From Firmicutes bacterium CAG:882 (GTDB lineage: Bacteria > Bacillota > Clostridia > Lachnospirales > Lachnospiraceae), in assembly GCA_000435595.1 (NCBI GenBank), contig FR895408.1, positions 15,090-29,618 of the forward strand: 14,529 bases of DNA, written 5' to 3'. The position numbers were made by a program, and so were the translations under genes. Shown piece after piece: positions 7,352-14,529 of the stretch; position 1 is the first letter of the stretch, and each line of letters opens with the position of its first letter. A model generated the notes under the pieces. That model had not been told where the DNA came from and did not search any database. It saw nothing but the letters and a program-made list of their open reading frames with translations.

Positions 7352-7642
7352 GTGAATGATTATTACGTTGAATTACCAATTAAGAATATATTAAAAGAAG
7401 GCAGGACGACTAAGCCTGAGTTATGCGACAAAAGATATGTTGTGTATTTTGATCCGTTAAGACCGGGTGAAGGAGTTCATATCAACGCGGACTATAAAAT
7501 ACAAGGCAATGTAATTAAAATTAACAGGTATTATGACAGAAGATTGTGTAAAACAATAAAGGAATTTGAATTGTATCAAAAAACTAAATCAGATTATATT
7601 GAAGGACAGGCATATAATGCTTACATGGATGGAGCAAGATAG
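7352..7642 (+). CDS. Unrecognised small protein, AT-rich gene
   Basis: A 96-aa protein if it starts at GTG 7352, which lies 8 bases after AGGAGG (7338-7343). The in-frame ATG at 7346 is only 2 bases from that site and is less likely. I recognise no domain. The protein is basic and tyrosine-rich (VNDYYVELPIKN, KRYVVYFDPLRPGEG, RYYDRR), with no signal peptide or membrane segment, and is probably a mixed alpha/beta fold. It has two cysteines, in ELCDKR and RRLCKT. The base composition is clearly more AT-rich than rlmH and the radical-enzyme gene on either side (long runs of ATTAAAATTAA type), suggesting recent acquisition or a different history. The strong ribosome site and clean coding frame favour a real gene. 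Confidence 0.7.
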   Translation: MNDYYVELPIKNILKEGRTTKPELCDKRYVVYFDPLRPGEGVHINADYKIQGNVIKINRYYDRRLCKTIKEFELYQKTKSDYIEGQAYNAYMDGAR

Positions 7643-7698
7643 ATTAAAGTGAATAATTAATCCATGATTATAAATGTTATAAATCAATCGGAGGCAAT

Positions 7699-9243
7699 AT
7701 GAGACCTATATCAATGGAAAGAGTAGAAAAAACAAGAGAAAATATTCTTGGTATTATCACCAACAAAGCACTCACACACGAACAGAAGCTTACCAATCTT
7801 GCCAATGCGGCGGACGGCTTGCTTGAGATGCTGGATGTACCGGAAGGGCTGGACGAGCTGCTTAACTGCGACGATGAACACCGCTGCATCTGCGACCTTT
7901 TTGAAGGTCACGCGCCGCTGCGCCCGAGATATATCATTCCGGATTACGAGAAGTTTTTAAAAAACGGCTCGGAGTTTTTGCAGCTTGAGCCGCCGACGGA
8001 TTTTTACGAGGCACTTAACGACCTTCTGATAATATATAAGCATGTGCCTAGTGTTACAAATTATCCGGTCTATTTAGGACAGCTTGATTATCTTTTAGAG
8101 CCGTTTATTGCAGATATTGATGACGCGACGGTCAAGAAGCATCTCAAGCTTTTCTTTACCAACATTGACCGCACGGTGCTTGATTCGTTTTCACATGCGG
8201 ACATCGGACCGAAGGCTACCAGAGCGGGGTATCTGATTTTGGAGGTTCAGGCTGAGCTTGAAAATGCGATACCAAACATTTCAATGAAGTATGATCCTGA
8301 CATTACGGATGATGATTTTGCACTTGCATGTGTTAAGTGTGCGCTTAAGACAGCCAAGCCAAGCTTTGCGAATCATCAAATGTTTAAAAATGAGCTTGGC
8401 GAGAATTATGTCATTGCGAGCTGTTATAACGGCTTGCTGCTAGGAGGCGGCGCTTACACACTATGTCGTCTGATTTTGGGACATATCGCGGAGCGTTCGG
8501 AAGGAATTGAAGATTTTAAGAAAAACAAGCTGCCGTATGTTATGGATGTGATGGCAAAATATATGGACGCACGCATTGCGTTTGAGGTGGAGCAGTCGGG
8601 CTTTTTTGAGGCAAATTTCCTTGCAAAGGAAGGGCTTATCCATAGAGACAGATTCACAGGTATGTTTGGGCTTGTCGGTCTTGCGGATGCGGTCAATATT
8701 CTCATGACAAAAGAGGGCAGAAACGACAGATTCGGTCATTCGGATGCAGCCACACAGCTTGGTGTTGAGATTATGGATATTATAAACGACTTTAATAATA
8801 ATCATTTCAACAAATACTGTGAGGGAACGGGCGGTCACTTCCTTCTTCATGCACAGGTCGGTATAGCGGAGGACAAGGGCATTGCGCCGGGCACCCGTAT
8901 CCCGATTGGCGAAGAGCCGGATGAGCTTGTAGACCATCTCGATGTAATCAGCCATTTCCATAAGTATTTTGTCTCGGGCACGGGTGATATATTCCCGATG
9001 GATCTTACGGTGCACAAAAATCCTGAGTATGTGCTTGACATTATTAAAGGTTCATGGCAGAAGGGCATCAGATACCTTTCGTTTTACTCATCGGAGAGCG
9101 ATGTTATCAGAATCACGGGGTATCTCGTAAAAAGGTCTGAAATTGAAAAGTACGAGCAGGGCATTGCAGTATTGCAGAACACCACACAGCTTGGGACGGG
9201 AGCAAAGCATAACGGCAAAATTTTAGAGCGTAAGGTCAGATAG
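7699..9243 (+). CDS. yjjI: YjjI-family glycyl radical enzyme
   Basis: A 514-aa protein, matching the length of the YjjI family (about 515 aa) and well short of pyruvate formate-lyase (about 760). The C-terminal glycyl-radical loop reads RITGYLVKR, with the radical glycine at residue 474, about 40 residues from the end as in other glycyl radical enzymes. The central stretch around ASCYNGLLLGGGAYTLCRL holds C242, a candidate for the catalytic thiyl cysteine; this assignment is tentative. The reaction and substrate of YjjI are not known to me. The ATG follows GGAGG (7690-7694). Just upstream, TTATAAAT occurs twice at a 9-bp period (7668-7684) and may supply a -10 element, but no good -35 is seen. 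The stop is 4 bp before the activase gene, so the two are surely co-translated. Confidence 0.87.
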   Translation: MRPISMERVEKTRENILGIITNKALTHEQKLTNLANAADGLLEMLDVPEGLDELLNCDDEHRCICDLFEGHAPLRPRYIIPDYEKFLKNGSEFLQLEPPTDFYEALNDLLIIYKHVPSVTNYPVYLGQLDYLLEPFIADIDDATVKKHLKLFFTNIDRTVLDSFSHADIGPKATRAGYLILEVQAELENAIPNISMKYDPDITDDDFALACVKCALKTAKPSFANHQMFKNELGENYVIASCYNGLLLGGGAYTLCRLILGHIAERSEGIEDFKKNKLPYVMDVMAKYMDARIAFEVEQSGFFEANFLAKEGLIHRDRFTGMFGLVGLADAVNILMTKEGRNDRFGHSDAATQLGVEIMDIINDFNNNHFNKYCEGTGGHFLLHAQVGIAEDKGIAPGTRIPIGEEPDELVDHLDVISHFHKYFVSGTGDIFPMDLTVHKNPEYVLDIIKGSWQKGIRYLSFYSSESDVIRITGYLVKRSEIEKYEQGIAVLQNTTQLGTGAKHNGKILERKVR

Positions 9244-9247
9244 TCAA

Positions 9248-9970
9248 ATGAAAGCACGAGTTAATAAAATTATTCCATTCTCATCGGTCGACGGTCCGGG
9301 AAACAGGACGGCAATCTTTTTACAGGGGTGCAACATCAACTGCCTGTACTGCCATAATCCTGAGACGAGGGACAAGTACGGAAATCCTGAAATTACAACC
9401 GTGACGGAGATGTCAGCCGATGAGGTGCTTGAAAAGGTTAAAAAGCAGATTCCTTTTGTGCGAGGAATCACTGTTTCGGGCGGAGAGTGTATGCTGCAGC
9501 CTGATTTCCTGACGGAGCTTTTTACCAAGACAAAAATGCTTGGATTAAGCACCATGATAGACACCAACGGCACCATTGGTTTTGACGATAAGCAGGATTT
9601 ACTTGCCGTGACGGATGGTGTCCTTTTGGACATAAAGGCGTTTGACAGCGACACACACAGGAAAATAACAGGCGCAGGCAATGAAACCGTGCTTGCCAAT
9701 GCAAGATTTTTGGCATCTATCGGCAAGCTTGAGGAGATAAGGTGTGTAATATGTCCCTCGCTTTATGACGGCAGACAGTCGGTAAAGGCTATCGGAGAAC
9801 TGATGCTTGACTTATACAAGCCCGATTCCTTTCATTTTAAGCTGATTTCTTACAGACCGATGGGAGTAAGAGTGGAGTATGCACACATGCTCACACCAGG
9901 TACGGACTATATGAATGAACTTGCAGGAATATTGAGCGAGATGGGGTATGAGAAAACTATTATAGTATAA
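9248..9970 (+). CDS. yjjW: YjjW-family glycyl radical enzyme activase (radical SAM), short form
   Basis: A 240-aa radical SAM enzyme that would abstract hydrogen from G474 of the preceding YjjI. The 4Fe-4S cluster motif is CNINCLYC (C28, C32, C35), after SSVDGPGNRTAIFLQG. The SAM-binding GITVSGGE follows at about residues 75-82, then MIDTNG and LLDIKAFDSDTHRKITG. The match to YjjW is clear in MSADEVLEKV, VRGITVSGGE and SIGKLEEIR. From memory, the E. coli protein (about 287 aa) has a ferredoxin-like Cys-rich insert after the first cluster. Here only about 40 residues, with no cysteine, join the cluster motif to GGE, as in PflA. The ribosome site is weak and lies inside yjjI, consistent with translational coupling. 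Confidence 0.85.
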   Translation: MKARVNKIIPFSSVDGPGNRTAIFLQGCNINCLYCHNPETRDKYGNPEITTVTEMSADEVLEKVKKQIPFVRGITVSGGECMLQPDFLTELFTKTKMLGLSTMIDTNGTIGFDDKQDLLAVTDGVLLDIKAFDSDTHRKITGAGNETVLANARFLASIGKLEEIRCVICPSLYDGRQSVKAIGELMLDLYKPDSFHFKLISYRPMGVRVEYAHMLTPGTDYMNELAGILSEMGYEKTIIV

Positions 9971-9971
9971 T

Positions 9972-9999
9972 TTGCATGTATCAAATATTATGATAGAAT
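9972..9999 (+). promoter_or_regulatory. Probable promoter of the rhamnosidase gene
   Basis: TTGCAT (9972-9977), a 16-bp spacer and TAGAAT (9994-9999) preceded by TG at 9991-9992, which makes an extended -10 of the TGnTATAAT type. Transcription would begin near 10006, leaving a leader of only about 14 nt before ATG 10020. The -35 is weak. Confidence 0.5.
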
Positions 10000-10019
10000 A
10001 ACAAATAATGGAGGATAAG

Positions 10020-13000
10020 ATGACAGAACTATATGATTTGAGGGTTAATTCAAGAAAGAGTACATTGGGCATTGACGATGAAAAACTATATTTTGGTTGG
10101 AAGTATTATGCTGAGCGCGACAATATGCTGCAGAAAACATGCCGTGTGAGGCTGTATGAAGCGGACAGCGGACGGCTTGTGTGGGACAGCGGAGTCAAAT
10201 GTACGCGTGAGTCGGCACATTTTCCGTATGATGGAGAGCGATTAGCGGCATCAACGAGGTATATGTGGAGAGTTGATGCGGTAGATAATTATTCTTATGA
10301 GTACAGCGGAGAGGCGTATTTTGAAACCGGTCTTATGGGAGACGGCATTGATGTGTGGAGCGGTGCAAGGTTCATCGGAAGTCCGTATGACAGTGTCAAC
10401 ACGGACGGACTGACTTCATACGGAATAAGCACATATATAACTCTTGTTGATGCCGACAGGACATGCCTTGCTTTCAATGTGAGGGACAAGGACAATTATA
10501 TGGCATTGGAGATTGATTTTGCCGATGAAAGAATCTTTGTGCGAAGATACAACGACGGTGCGTGGACGGATGCGGTTCCTTGTGTAACGACATATGGAGA
10601 GCAGAATGGATATGGTACATATCTGCACAAGGGAAAGAAAAACAGTTTGGATATTACGGTTTCCGGGACATGCCTGTCTGTCACAATTAATGGCAAAAAA
10701 GCGATTGATGCAGAGAATATTCTGCCTCTGAATGAGGCTTTTATGCCGAGGGTTGAGGGGATGGGAAACCTCGGCATAAGACAGGACACCGGGAAATGTA
10801 TCTTGAATGATTTCACAGTCTGCGAAGTGTCCGCAGATGGAACCGGCAGACAGAATAACGAAAACAAGCTCATAAAAAAATATGATGAGCTTGTGGCGGA
10901 AGATGAATTCTACGTGTTTAATCCGGCGGGTGCAGTCTGCCTTAGAAAGCTGTTTGATGTCAAAGGAAGCATAAAAAAGGCAAGACTTTATGCAACAGCG
11001 ATGGGGTTTTATGATGTCTATATTAATAACAATAAAATAAATGACAGCTTTTACAATCCGGGCTTCACAGACTACAGGAAGAGGGTTATGTATCAGACCT
11101 ACGATGTTACGGAAGCTGTCCATGAAGGCTGCAATGTCATAGGCGCCGTTGTGACAAGAGGGTATTATACGGGATATGTCGGATACACACCGATGCCTAT
11201 GGTATATGGGAAAAAGAATGCTTTTCTTGCAAAGCTTGTGCTCGAATATGAGGATGGTTCAAGGACTGTGCTGGTGACGGATGAGAGCTGGGAGTTCACG
11301 GATGAAGGACCGATTATAAGTTCAGACTACCAGCAGGGTGAGTGTTACGATGCGAGAAAAGAGTTTAATCGGTTAGAAGCGGGCAGTCTGTTTAAAAGCT
11401 GCGGCATAATTGAGACTCCGTCGAAGGTGGTGCCGACGAACGGTGAACTTCCTGCCGACGAACGGTTCCTGATAACAGCACAGGAGGGTGAGGAGGCACG
11501 CGTTGAGAGGAGCATTGAAGCGAAGCCGGAATATGTGGAGAACCCGAAAGGTCATTTTGTCTACGACTTTGGGCAGAATATGGTTGGAGTAGTCAGACTT
11601 GTCATAAACGGAGAGGGAAGAAGGGGGATGTCTGTTAAGCTTCGCTACGGGGAAATGAGCTATAACGATGGACGTCTGTATATTGCCAACATGAGAAGTG
11701 CCGCCAATACGGACTGCTACACCATAAAGGGTGAGAAAAGAGAAGTCTTTGTACCGTCAGGAGCATGCCATGGCTTCAGATATGTGGAGATAAGCGGTAA
11801 CGGATACGGGCTTTCAGAGCATGAGCTAAAGGAGCTTGTTGTTGAGGTGGAAGGACTTGTGATTACCAACACTACTGATGTTACCGGAAATTTCAGATGC
11901 TCCAATGGTGATGTGAATAAGCTTCAGAGCAATATAATGTGGGGGCAGAGGGGAAACAGTCTTCTTGTGTACACCGATTGCCCGCAGAGAAATGAGCGAA
12001 TGGGATGGACCGGGGATGCACAGGTGTTTGTCGCGACTGCCGCTTATAACATGGACATAAAGACATTTATGGAAAAGTGGCTAACTGATTTGAGGGATGC
12101 ACAGCTTATGTACAACCGCGATGGAGCCGTTCCCGACACGGCACCGCTCGGAGGCGACAACAGACGTATGGGAGGCTGCGCCGGATGGGGAGATGCAGCG
12201 GTGATTGTTCCGTGGAAGCTGTATCTTGCTGCCGGAGATATAGGTATTCTTCAGAAAAATTACGATATGATGAGAGCGTGGGTTGAATACCAGAGCAGGG
12301 CTGACAGACAGTTTGACGGAGTGAGAACTGTTGACGGAGAACTGATGCCTGACTGCTCGGATATATCCTCAGAGAATTTCATACAGATACAGCAGTCAAG
12401 GGGGGACCACCTCACGTTTGATGCGAGTACACCTTTTATACTGACAGCGACGGCATATGCGGCGTATGTTGCAGGGCTTCTCGCGAGGACGGCAGAGCTT
12501 CTCGGAAAGACGGATGATGCAAAGCGATATACGGAAAGATATGAGAATGTGAAGCGTGCCTTCAATGAGGCGTGGGTGTGCGAGGATGGAAGTCTTGCAT
12601 ATTGGGGTGAGATGAGTAAGTCGGAGCCGGATTCGTTTGGAAATATCATCAACAGAACAAGATATGCTGAAGGAGAGGATAAGACAAAAAGACCAAGCCA
12701 GACAGCGTATGCATTGGCACTTGATTTTGAACTTATTCCCGAAGAAAAAAGAGAGATGGCGGCAAAGTGCCTGAGGCGTGCGGTGACTGACAGGGATAAC
12801 AGATTGTCGGTCGGATTTCTCGGAATTGAGCATCTTGTGCCGGCATTGTGTAAGTCGGGAGATTATGATATGGCATTCTCGCTGCTTGAGCAGACGGGAT
12901 TTCCGGGCTGGCTTTACAGTGTCAGGAATGGAGCTACGACGATATGGGAGAGATGGAATTCGTACATTGCCGAGACGGGTACGTTCGGTGAAGTATCCAT

Positions 13001-13340
13001 GAACTCTTTTAATCATTACGCCTATGGTGCAATAGGTGAGTGGCTGTATGACACGGTTGCAGGTATAAGAACGTCGGATGAGAGAGATTGCACAGGATAT
13101 AAGCAGATCGTTCTTAAGCCGCATATCGGAGGAAAACTTACATACGCCGAGGGCTGGCATGAGACACCGTATGGACGTGTAAGTTCAAGCTGGAGGCTTG
13201 AGAACGGAAGGACGGTGTACAACTGCGAGATACCACCTAACACGACTGCGAAGTTATACCTTCCATGGCACAATCTGCCGGAGAAAAATCAGACGGTGAT
13301 TAATCTTGGAAGCGGAAGCTATGAGTTTATGGAAGAATAG
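10020..13340 (+). CDS. GH78 alpha-L-rhamnosidase, cytoplasmic, with inserted lectin-like domain
   Basis: A 1106-aa retaining the full GH78 architecture: Fn3-like domain (about 1-105), Bac_rhamnosid_N beta-sandwich (about 298-460), a second sandwich with YDFGQNMVGVV at 515, the (alpha/alpha)6 catalytic barrel (about 620-990) and a C-terminal beta domain. Catalytic-region acids are visible: D653, E659 and D666 in DCPQRNERMGWTGD, and E977 in GATTIWERW. GH78 enzymes invert at the anomeric carbon and release terminal L-rhamnose from plant glycosides or pectin side chains. Between the first two domains lies an extra segment (about 118-270) resembling a laminin-G/DUF1080-type sandwich, possibly a sugar-binding module. 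There is no signal peptide, so it acts on imported substrates. The start is ATG 10020, served by GGAGG (10010-10014); an in-frame ATG at 10008 has no ribosome site. Confidence 0.95.
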   Translation: MTELYDLRVNSRKSTLGIDDEKLYFGWKYYAERDNMLQKTCRVRLYEADSGRLVWDSGVKCTRESAHFPYDGERLAASTRYMWRVDAVDNYSYEYSGEAYFETGLMGDGIDVWSGARFIGSPYDSVNTDGLTSYGISTYITLVDADRTCLAFNVRDKDNYMALEIDFADERIFVRRYNDGAWTDAVPCVTTYGEQNGYGTYLHKGKKNSLDITVSGTCLSVTINGKKAIDAENILPLNEAFMPRVEGMGNLGIRQDTGKCILNDFTVCEVSADGTGRQNNENKLIKKYDELVAEDEFYVFNPAGAVCLRKLFDVKGSIKKARLYATAMGFYDVYINNNKINDSFYNPGFTDYRKRVMYQTYDVTEAVHEGCNVIGAVVTRGYYTGYVGYTPMPMVYGKKNAFLAKLVLEYEDGSRTVLVTDESWEFTDEGPIISSDYQQGECYDARKEFNRLEAGSLFKSCGIIETPSKVVPTNGELPADERFLITAQEGEEARVERSIEAKPEYVENPKGHFVYDFGQNMVGVVRLVINGEGRRGMSVKLRYGEMSYNDGRLYIANMRSAANTDCYTIKGEKREVFVPSGACHGFRYVEISGNGYGLSEHELKELVVEVEGLVITNTTDVTGNFRCSNGDVNKLQSNIMWGQRGNSLLVYTDCPQRNERMGWTGDAQVFVATAAYNMDIKTFMEKWLTDLRDAQLMYNRDGAVPDTAPLGGDNRRMGGCAGWGDAAVIVPWKLYLAAGDIGILQKNYDMMRAWVEYQSRADRQFDGVRTVDGELMPDCSDISSENFIQIQQSRGDHLTFDASTPFILTATAYAAYVAGLLARTAELLGKTDDAKRYTERYENVKRAFNEAWVCEDGSLAYWGEMSKSEPDSFGNIINRTRYAEGEDKTKRPSQTAYALALDFELIPEEKREMAAKCLRRAVTDRDNRLSVGFLGIEHLVPALCKSGDYDMAFSLLEQTGFPGWLYSVRNGATTIWERWNSYIAETGTFGEVSMNSFNHYAYGAIGEWLYDTVAGIRTSDERDCTGYKQIVLKPHIGGKLTYAEGWHETPYGRVSSSWRLENGRTVYNCEIPPNTTAKLYLPWHNLPEKNQTVINLGSGSYEFMEE

Positions 13341-13354
13341 AAAAGTTTGAAAGA

Positions 13355-13390
13355 AAAACACCCGGCGGTTAAAAAACTGCCGGGTGTTTT
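13355..13390. terminator. Strong bidirectional intrinsic terminator
   Basis: A 15-bp stem (AAAACACCCGGCGGT 13355-13369 with ACTGCCGGGTGTTTT 13376-13390, one G-U pair) sits midway between two converging genes. Read on the minus strand it is followed by TTTTTCTTTC; on the plus strand the stem itself ends in TTTT. It closes both the rhamnosidase and the DUF368 transcripts. Confidence 0.92.
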
Positions 13391-13411
13391 GATGCATTGA
13401 ATACGCAATAA

Positions 13412-14305
13412 TTATTTGTTTTCAATTCCTTCGGTCTTTTTTCCGAACCAGTAGGTGAACCAGGTGCAGCCGACAAGAAGGATGATACCGATGATAATTG
13501 AGACGGCATTAATATTGTTGTGCTCCATCTTTGCAAGTATACCGATAGGTGATGCTGTGATGAGACCAAGAATAGCACTGTAGGTAACGGCAGGATGTTT
13601 TTGGAATAACCATTCGATAAGCTTAGATACCGCGAATATTCCGAATACAACACCTATTCCGAATGGGAGGAGTATACCAACACAGTGAAGAATTGCAGCG
13701 GAGTCAAGGGAGGCAAGCGCATCAATAAAATCCCTGATCGTCTCGATTATTCCTGAGTAGTAGCCAAGGAGCATAAGTACGAGTGAGCCGCTGACACCTG
13801 GAACAACCATTGTAGCCGATGCTATGATACCTACAACGAAAAGCTTGATTACGAGAACTACGTTGAGGTTAAATGCAGCCGAATGAGACTCTGTCTCACT
13901 CATGAATGCCATTGCAACCGCCAGTGCGAATAAAAGTAAAAATGCAATGATATGCTGAAAAGAAATATGCTTATTTTCTTTTTTAAGACTCTCAGAAGCA
14001 GGTTTAACTATGAAAGGAATGCCGCCGAGTATGAGACCTATGAAGCAAAGGCTTGTCGGGAGCGGATGATTCTCAAGGCAGTACGGAAGTATGTAAGAGA
14101 ACACACCTATACCAAGAACCATTCCTATTCCGATAGGAAGAAGCGTGAGAATTGACTTTTTAAAATGCTTAAAAAGATTGTTGACTGCACCTATTATCTT
14201 CTCATAGATGCCCATGGATACCATCATGGTTCCGCCGCTGACACCTGGAATTATGTTGGCAACGCCCACAACAATTCCTTTTAAAAGGTCGACTAAAAAT
14301 TTCAT
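13412..14305 (-). CDS. popT: DUF368 family protein, predicted undecaprenyl-phosphate translocase (PopT)
   Basis: A 297-aa, very hydrophobic membrane protein with about eight helices. It carries the two family signature motifs as an internal repeat: NIIPGVSGGTMMVSMGIYE (PGVSG at 20-24) and VVPGVSGSLVLMLLGYY (PGVSG at 170-174), about 150 residues apart, as expected for an inverted-repeat transporter fold. DUF368 proteins were shown in Gram-positive and Gram-negative species to return undecaprenyl phosphate across the membrane for cell-wall precursor synthesis, alongside DedA-family proteins. ATG is at 14305-14303, with ATGAGGAT as ribosome site on the minus strand. A near-consensus promoter and a 5' hairpin lie just upstream. 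The family call is firm; transport in this organism is inferred. Confidence 0.95.
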   Translation of the reverse strand: MKFLVDLLKGIVVGVANIIPGVSGGTMMVSMGIYEKIIGAVNNLFKHFKKSILTLLPIGIGMVLGIGVFSYILPYCLENHPLPTSLCFIGLILGGIPFIVKPASESLKKENKHISFQHIIAFLLLFALAVAMAFMSETESHSAAFNLNVVLVIKLFVVGIIASATMVVPGVSGSLVLMLLGYYSGIIETIRDFIDALASLDSAAILHCVGILLPFGIGVVFGIFAVSKLIEWLFQKHPAVTYSAILGLITASPIGILAKMEHNNINAVSIIIGIILLVGCTWFTYWFGKKTEGIENK

Positions 14306-14319
14306 TAATAATCCTCATT

Positions 14320-14355
14320 TCCGTGTATTTTGGTCCATGTATCGAAATACACGGA
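14320..14355 (-). promoter_or_regulatory. Hairpin at the predicted 5' end of the popT mRNA
   Basis: TCCGTGTATTT (14320-14330) and AAATACACGGA (14345-14355) form 11 perfect pairs, extendable by four more (two G-U) to a 6-nt loop. The promoter at 14363-14391 predicts transcription from about 14356, so the mRNA would start with this hairpin, followed directly by the ribosome site. Its likely role is RNA stability or translational control. On the plus strand it mimics a terminator because TTTTTT follows. Confidence 0.65.
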
Positions 14356-14362
14356 CTTTTTT

Positions 14363-14391
14363 ATTATAGCTTGTCATCTTATATTATTCAA
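14363..14391 (-). promoter_or_regulatory. Housekeeping sigma factor promoter of popT
   Basis: On the minus strand, TTGAAT (14391-14386), a 17-bp spacer and a perfect TATAAT (14368-14363). This is the best promoter match in the window. The predicted start is G at about 14356. Confidence 0.8.
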
Positions 14392-14529
14392 CCTATATTT
14401 TGGCAAAGAATAATTCACCATACAAAAGGAGAGGACAAAAACTTTTCGCATAAAAAAACATGCCCTGCATAATATGTGTTAAGCGGACAGGATAATCCGT
14501 AATAGGTAATTGCGAAACTATATAATTGA

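Noticed and set aside
8461..9015. 184-codon open frame on the minus strand opposite yjjI
   Set aside because: It is antisense to a clear enzyme gene, has no recognisable domain and looks like low-quality composition mirrored from the real gene.
10008..10019. ATG 10008 as start of the rhamnosidase
   Set aside because: Its codons overlap the GGAGG that serves ATG 10020, and it has no ribosome site of its own.
10416..11123. 235-codon minus-strand open frame opposite the rhamnosidase
   Set aside because: Antisense to well-conserved GH78 domains, rich in Cys/Ile/His artefacts, no domain recognised. The 254-codon frame at 12396-13160 is rejected for the same reason.
14320..14362. Plus-strand intrinsic terminator (hairpin plus TTTTTT)
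   Set aside because: No plus-strand gene ends here, and the T-run is the A-run next to the TATAAT of the popT promoter; a 5' leader hairpin explains it better, though a dual role is possible.
14460..14495. 11-codon open frame MPCIICVKRTG
   Set aside because: Too short, and the GGAG-like sequence upstream is about 30 bases away.

Overview
The window looks like chromosomal DNA of an anaerobic, low-to-moderate-GC Firmicute, most likely a Lachnospiraceae gut bacterium (Lachnospira/Agathobacter/Butyrivibrio-like). This is inferred from the protein families (stand-alone GltA, YjjI/YjjW glycyl radical pair, intracellular GH78 rhamnosidase, CxxC zinc-ribbon membrane protein, DUF368), strong AGGAGG ribosome sites, frequent GTG/TTG starts and codon style. 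No phage, IS, CRISPR, tRNA or rRNA was seen, and no stretch over 300 bp lacks a gene.

Layout. Bases 2-829 are the 3' part of a GltA-type NADPH-dependent glutamate synthase small subunit or NfnB-like flavoprotein, followed by a hairpin. Bases 917-3790 encode a large membrane sensor: signal peptide, two tandem periplasmic solute-binding domains, one membrane helix, a degenerate GGDEF domain and an intact EAL phosphodiesterase domain. Next on the same strand come an M42 metallopeptidase (3826-4866) and a LysR-type regulator (4886-5794). The regulator's 3' end runs into a 3 x 15 bp tandem repeat. A convergent hairpin separates it from a minus-strand zinc-ribbon membrane protein (5838-6536).

The 282-bp divergent intergenic region (6537-6818) is the most signal-dense non-coding part. 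It holds a 10-bp direct repeat with 20-bp period, a CATATTG-N6-CAATATG dyad, a hairpin plus T-tract that could end a short RNA, and a perfect 10-bp-arm inverted repeat just before rlmH. After rlmH (6819-7298) come an unrecognised AT-rich small gene (7352-7642), the YjjI-family glycyl radical enzyme (7699-9243) and its YjjW-family activase (9248-9970). The activase lacks the ferredoxin-like insert of the E. coli version. A separate promoter then precedes a 1106-aa GH78 alpha-L-rhamnosidase (10020-13340). A strong bidirectional terminator separates it from minus-strand DUF368/PopT (13412-14305), which has a near-consensus promoter and a hairpin at the predicted 5' end of its mRNA.

The genes do not form one pathway. 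The window reads as separate short units: nitrogen/redox metabolism, c-di-GMP degradation gated by an external ligand, peptide turnover, ribosome maturation, an anaerobic radical enzyme of unknown substrate, plant rhamnoside breakdown, and lipid-carrier recycling. The best candidate for undescribed biology is the YjjI-YjjW pair with the small gene before it; the twin-sensor EAL protein and the rlmH upstream region come next.
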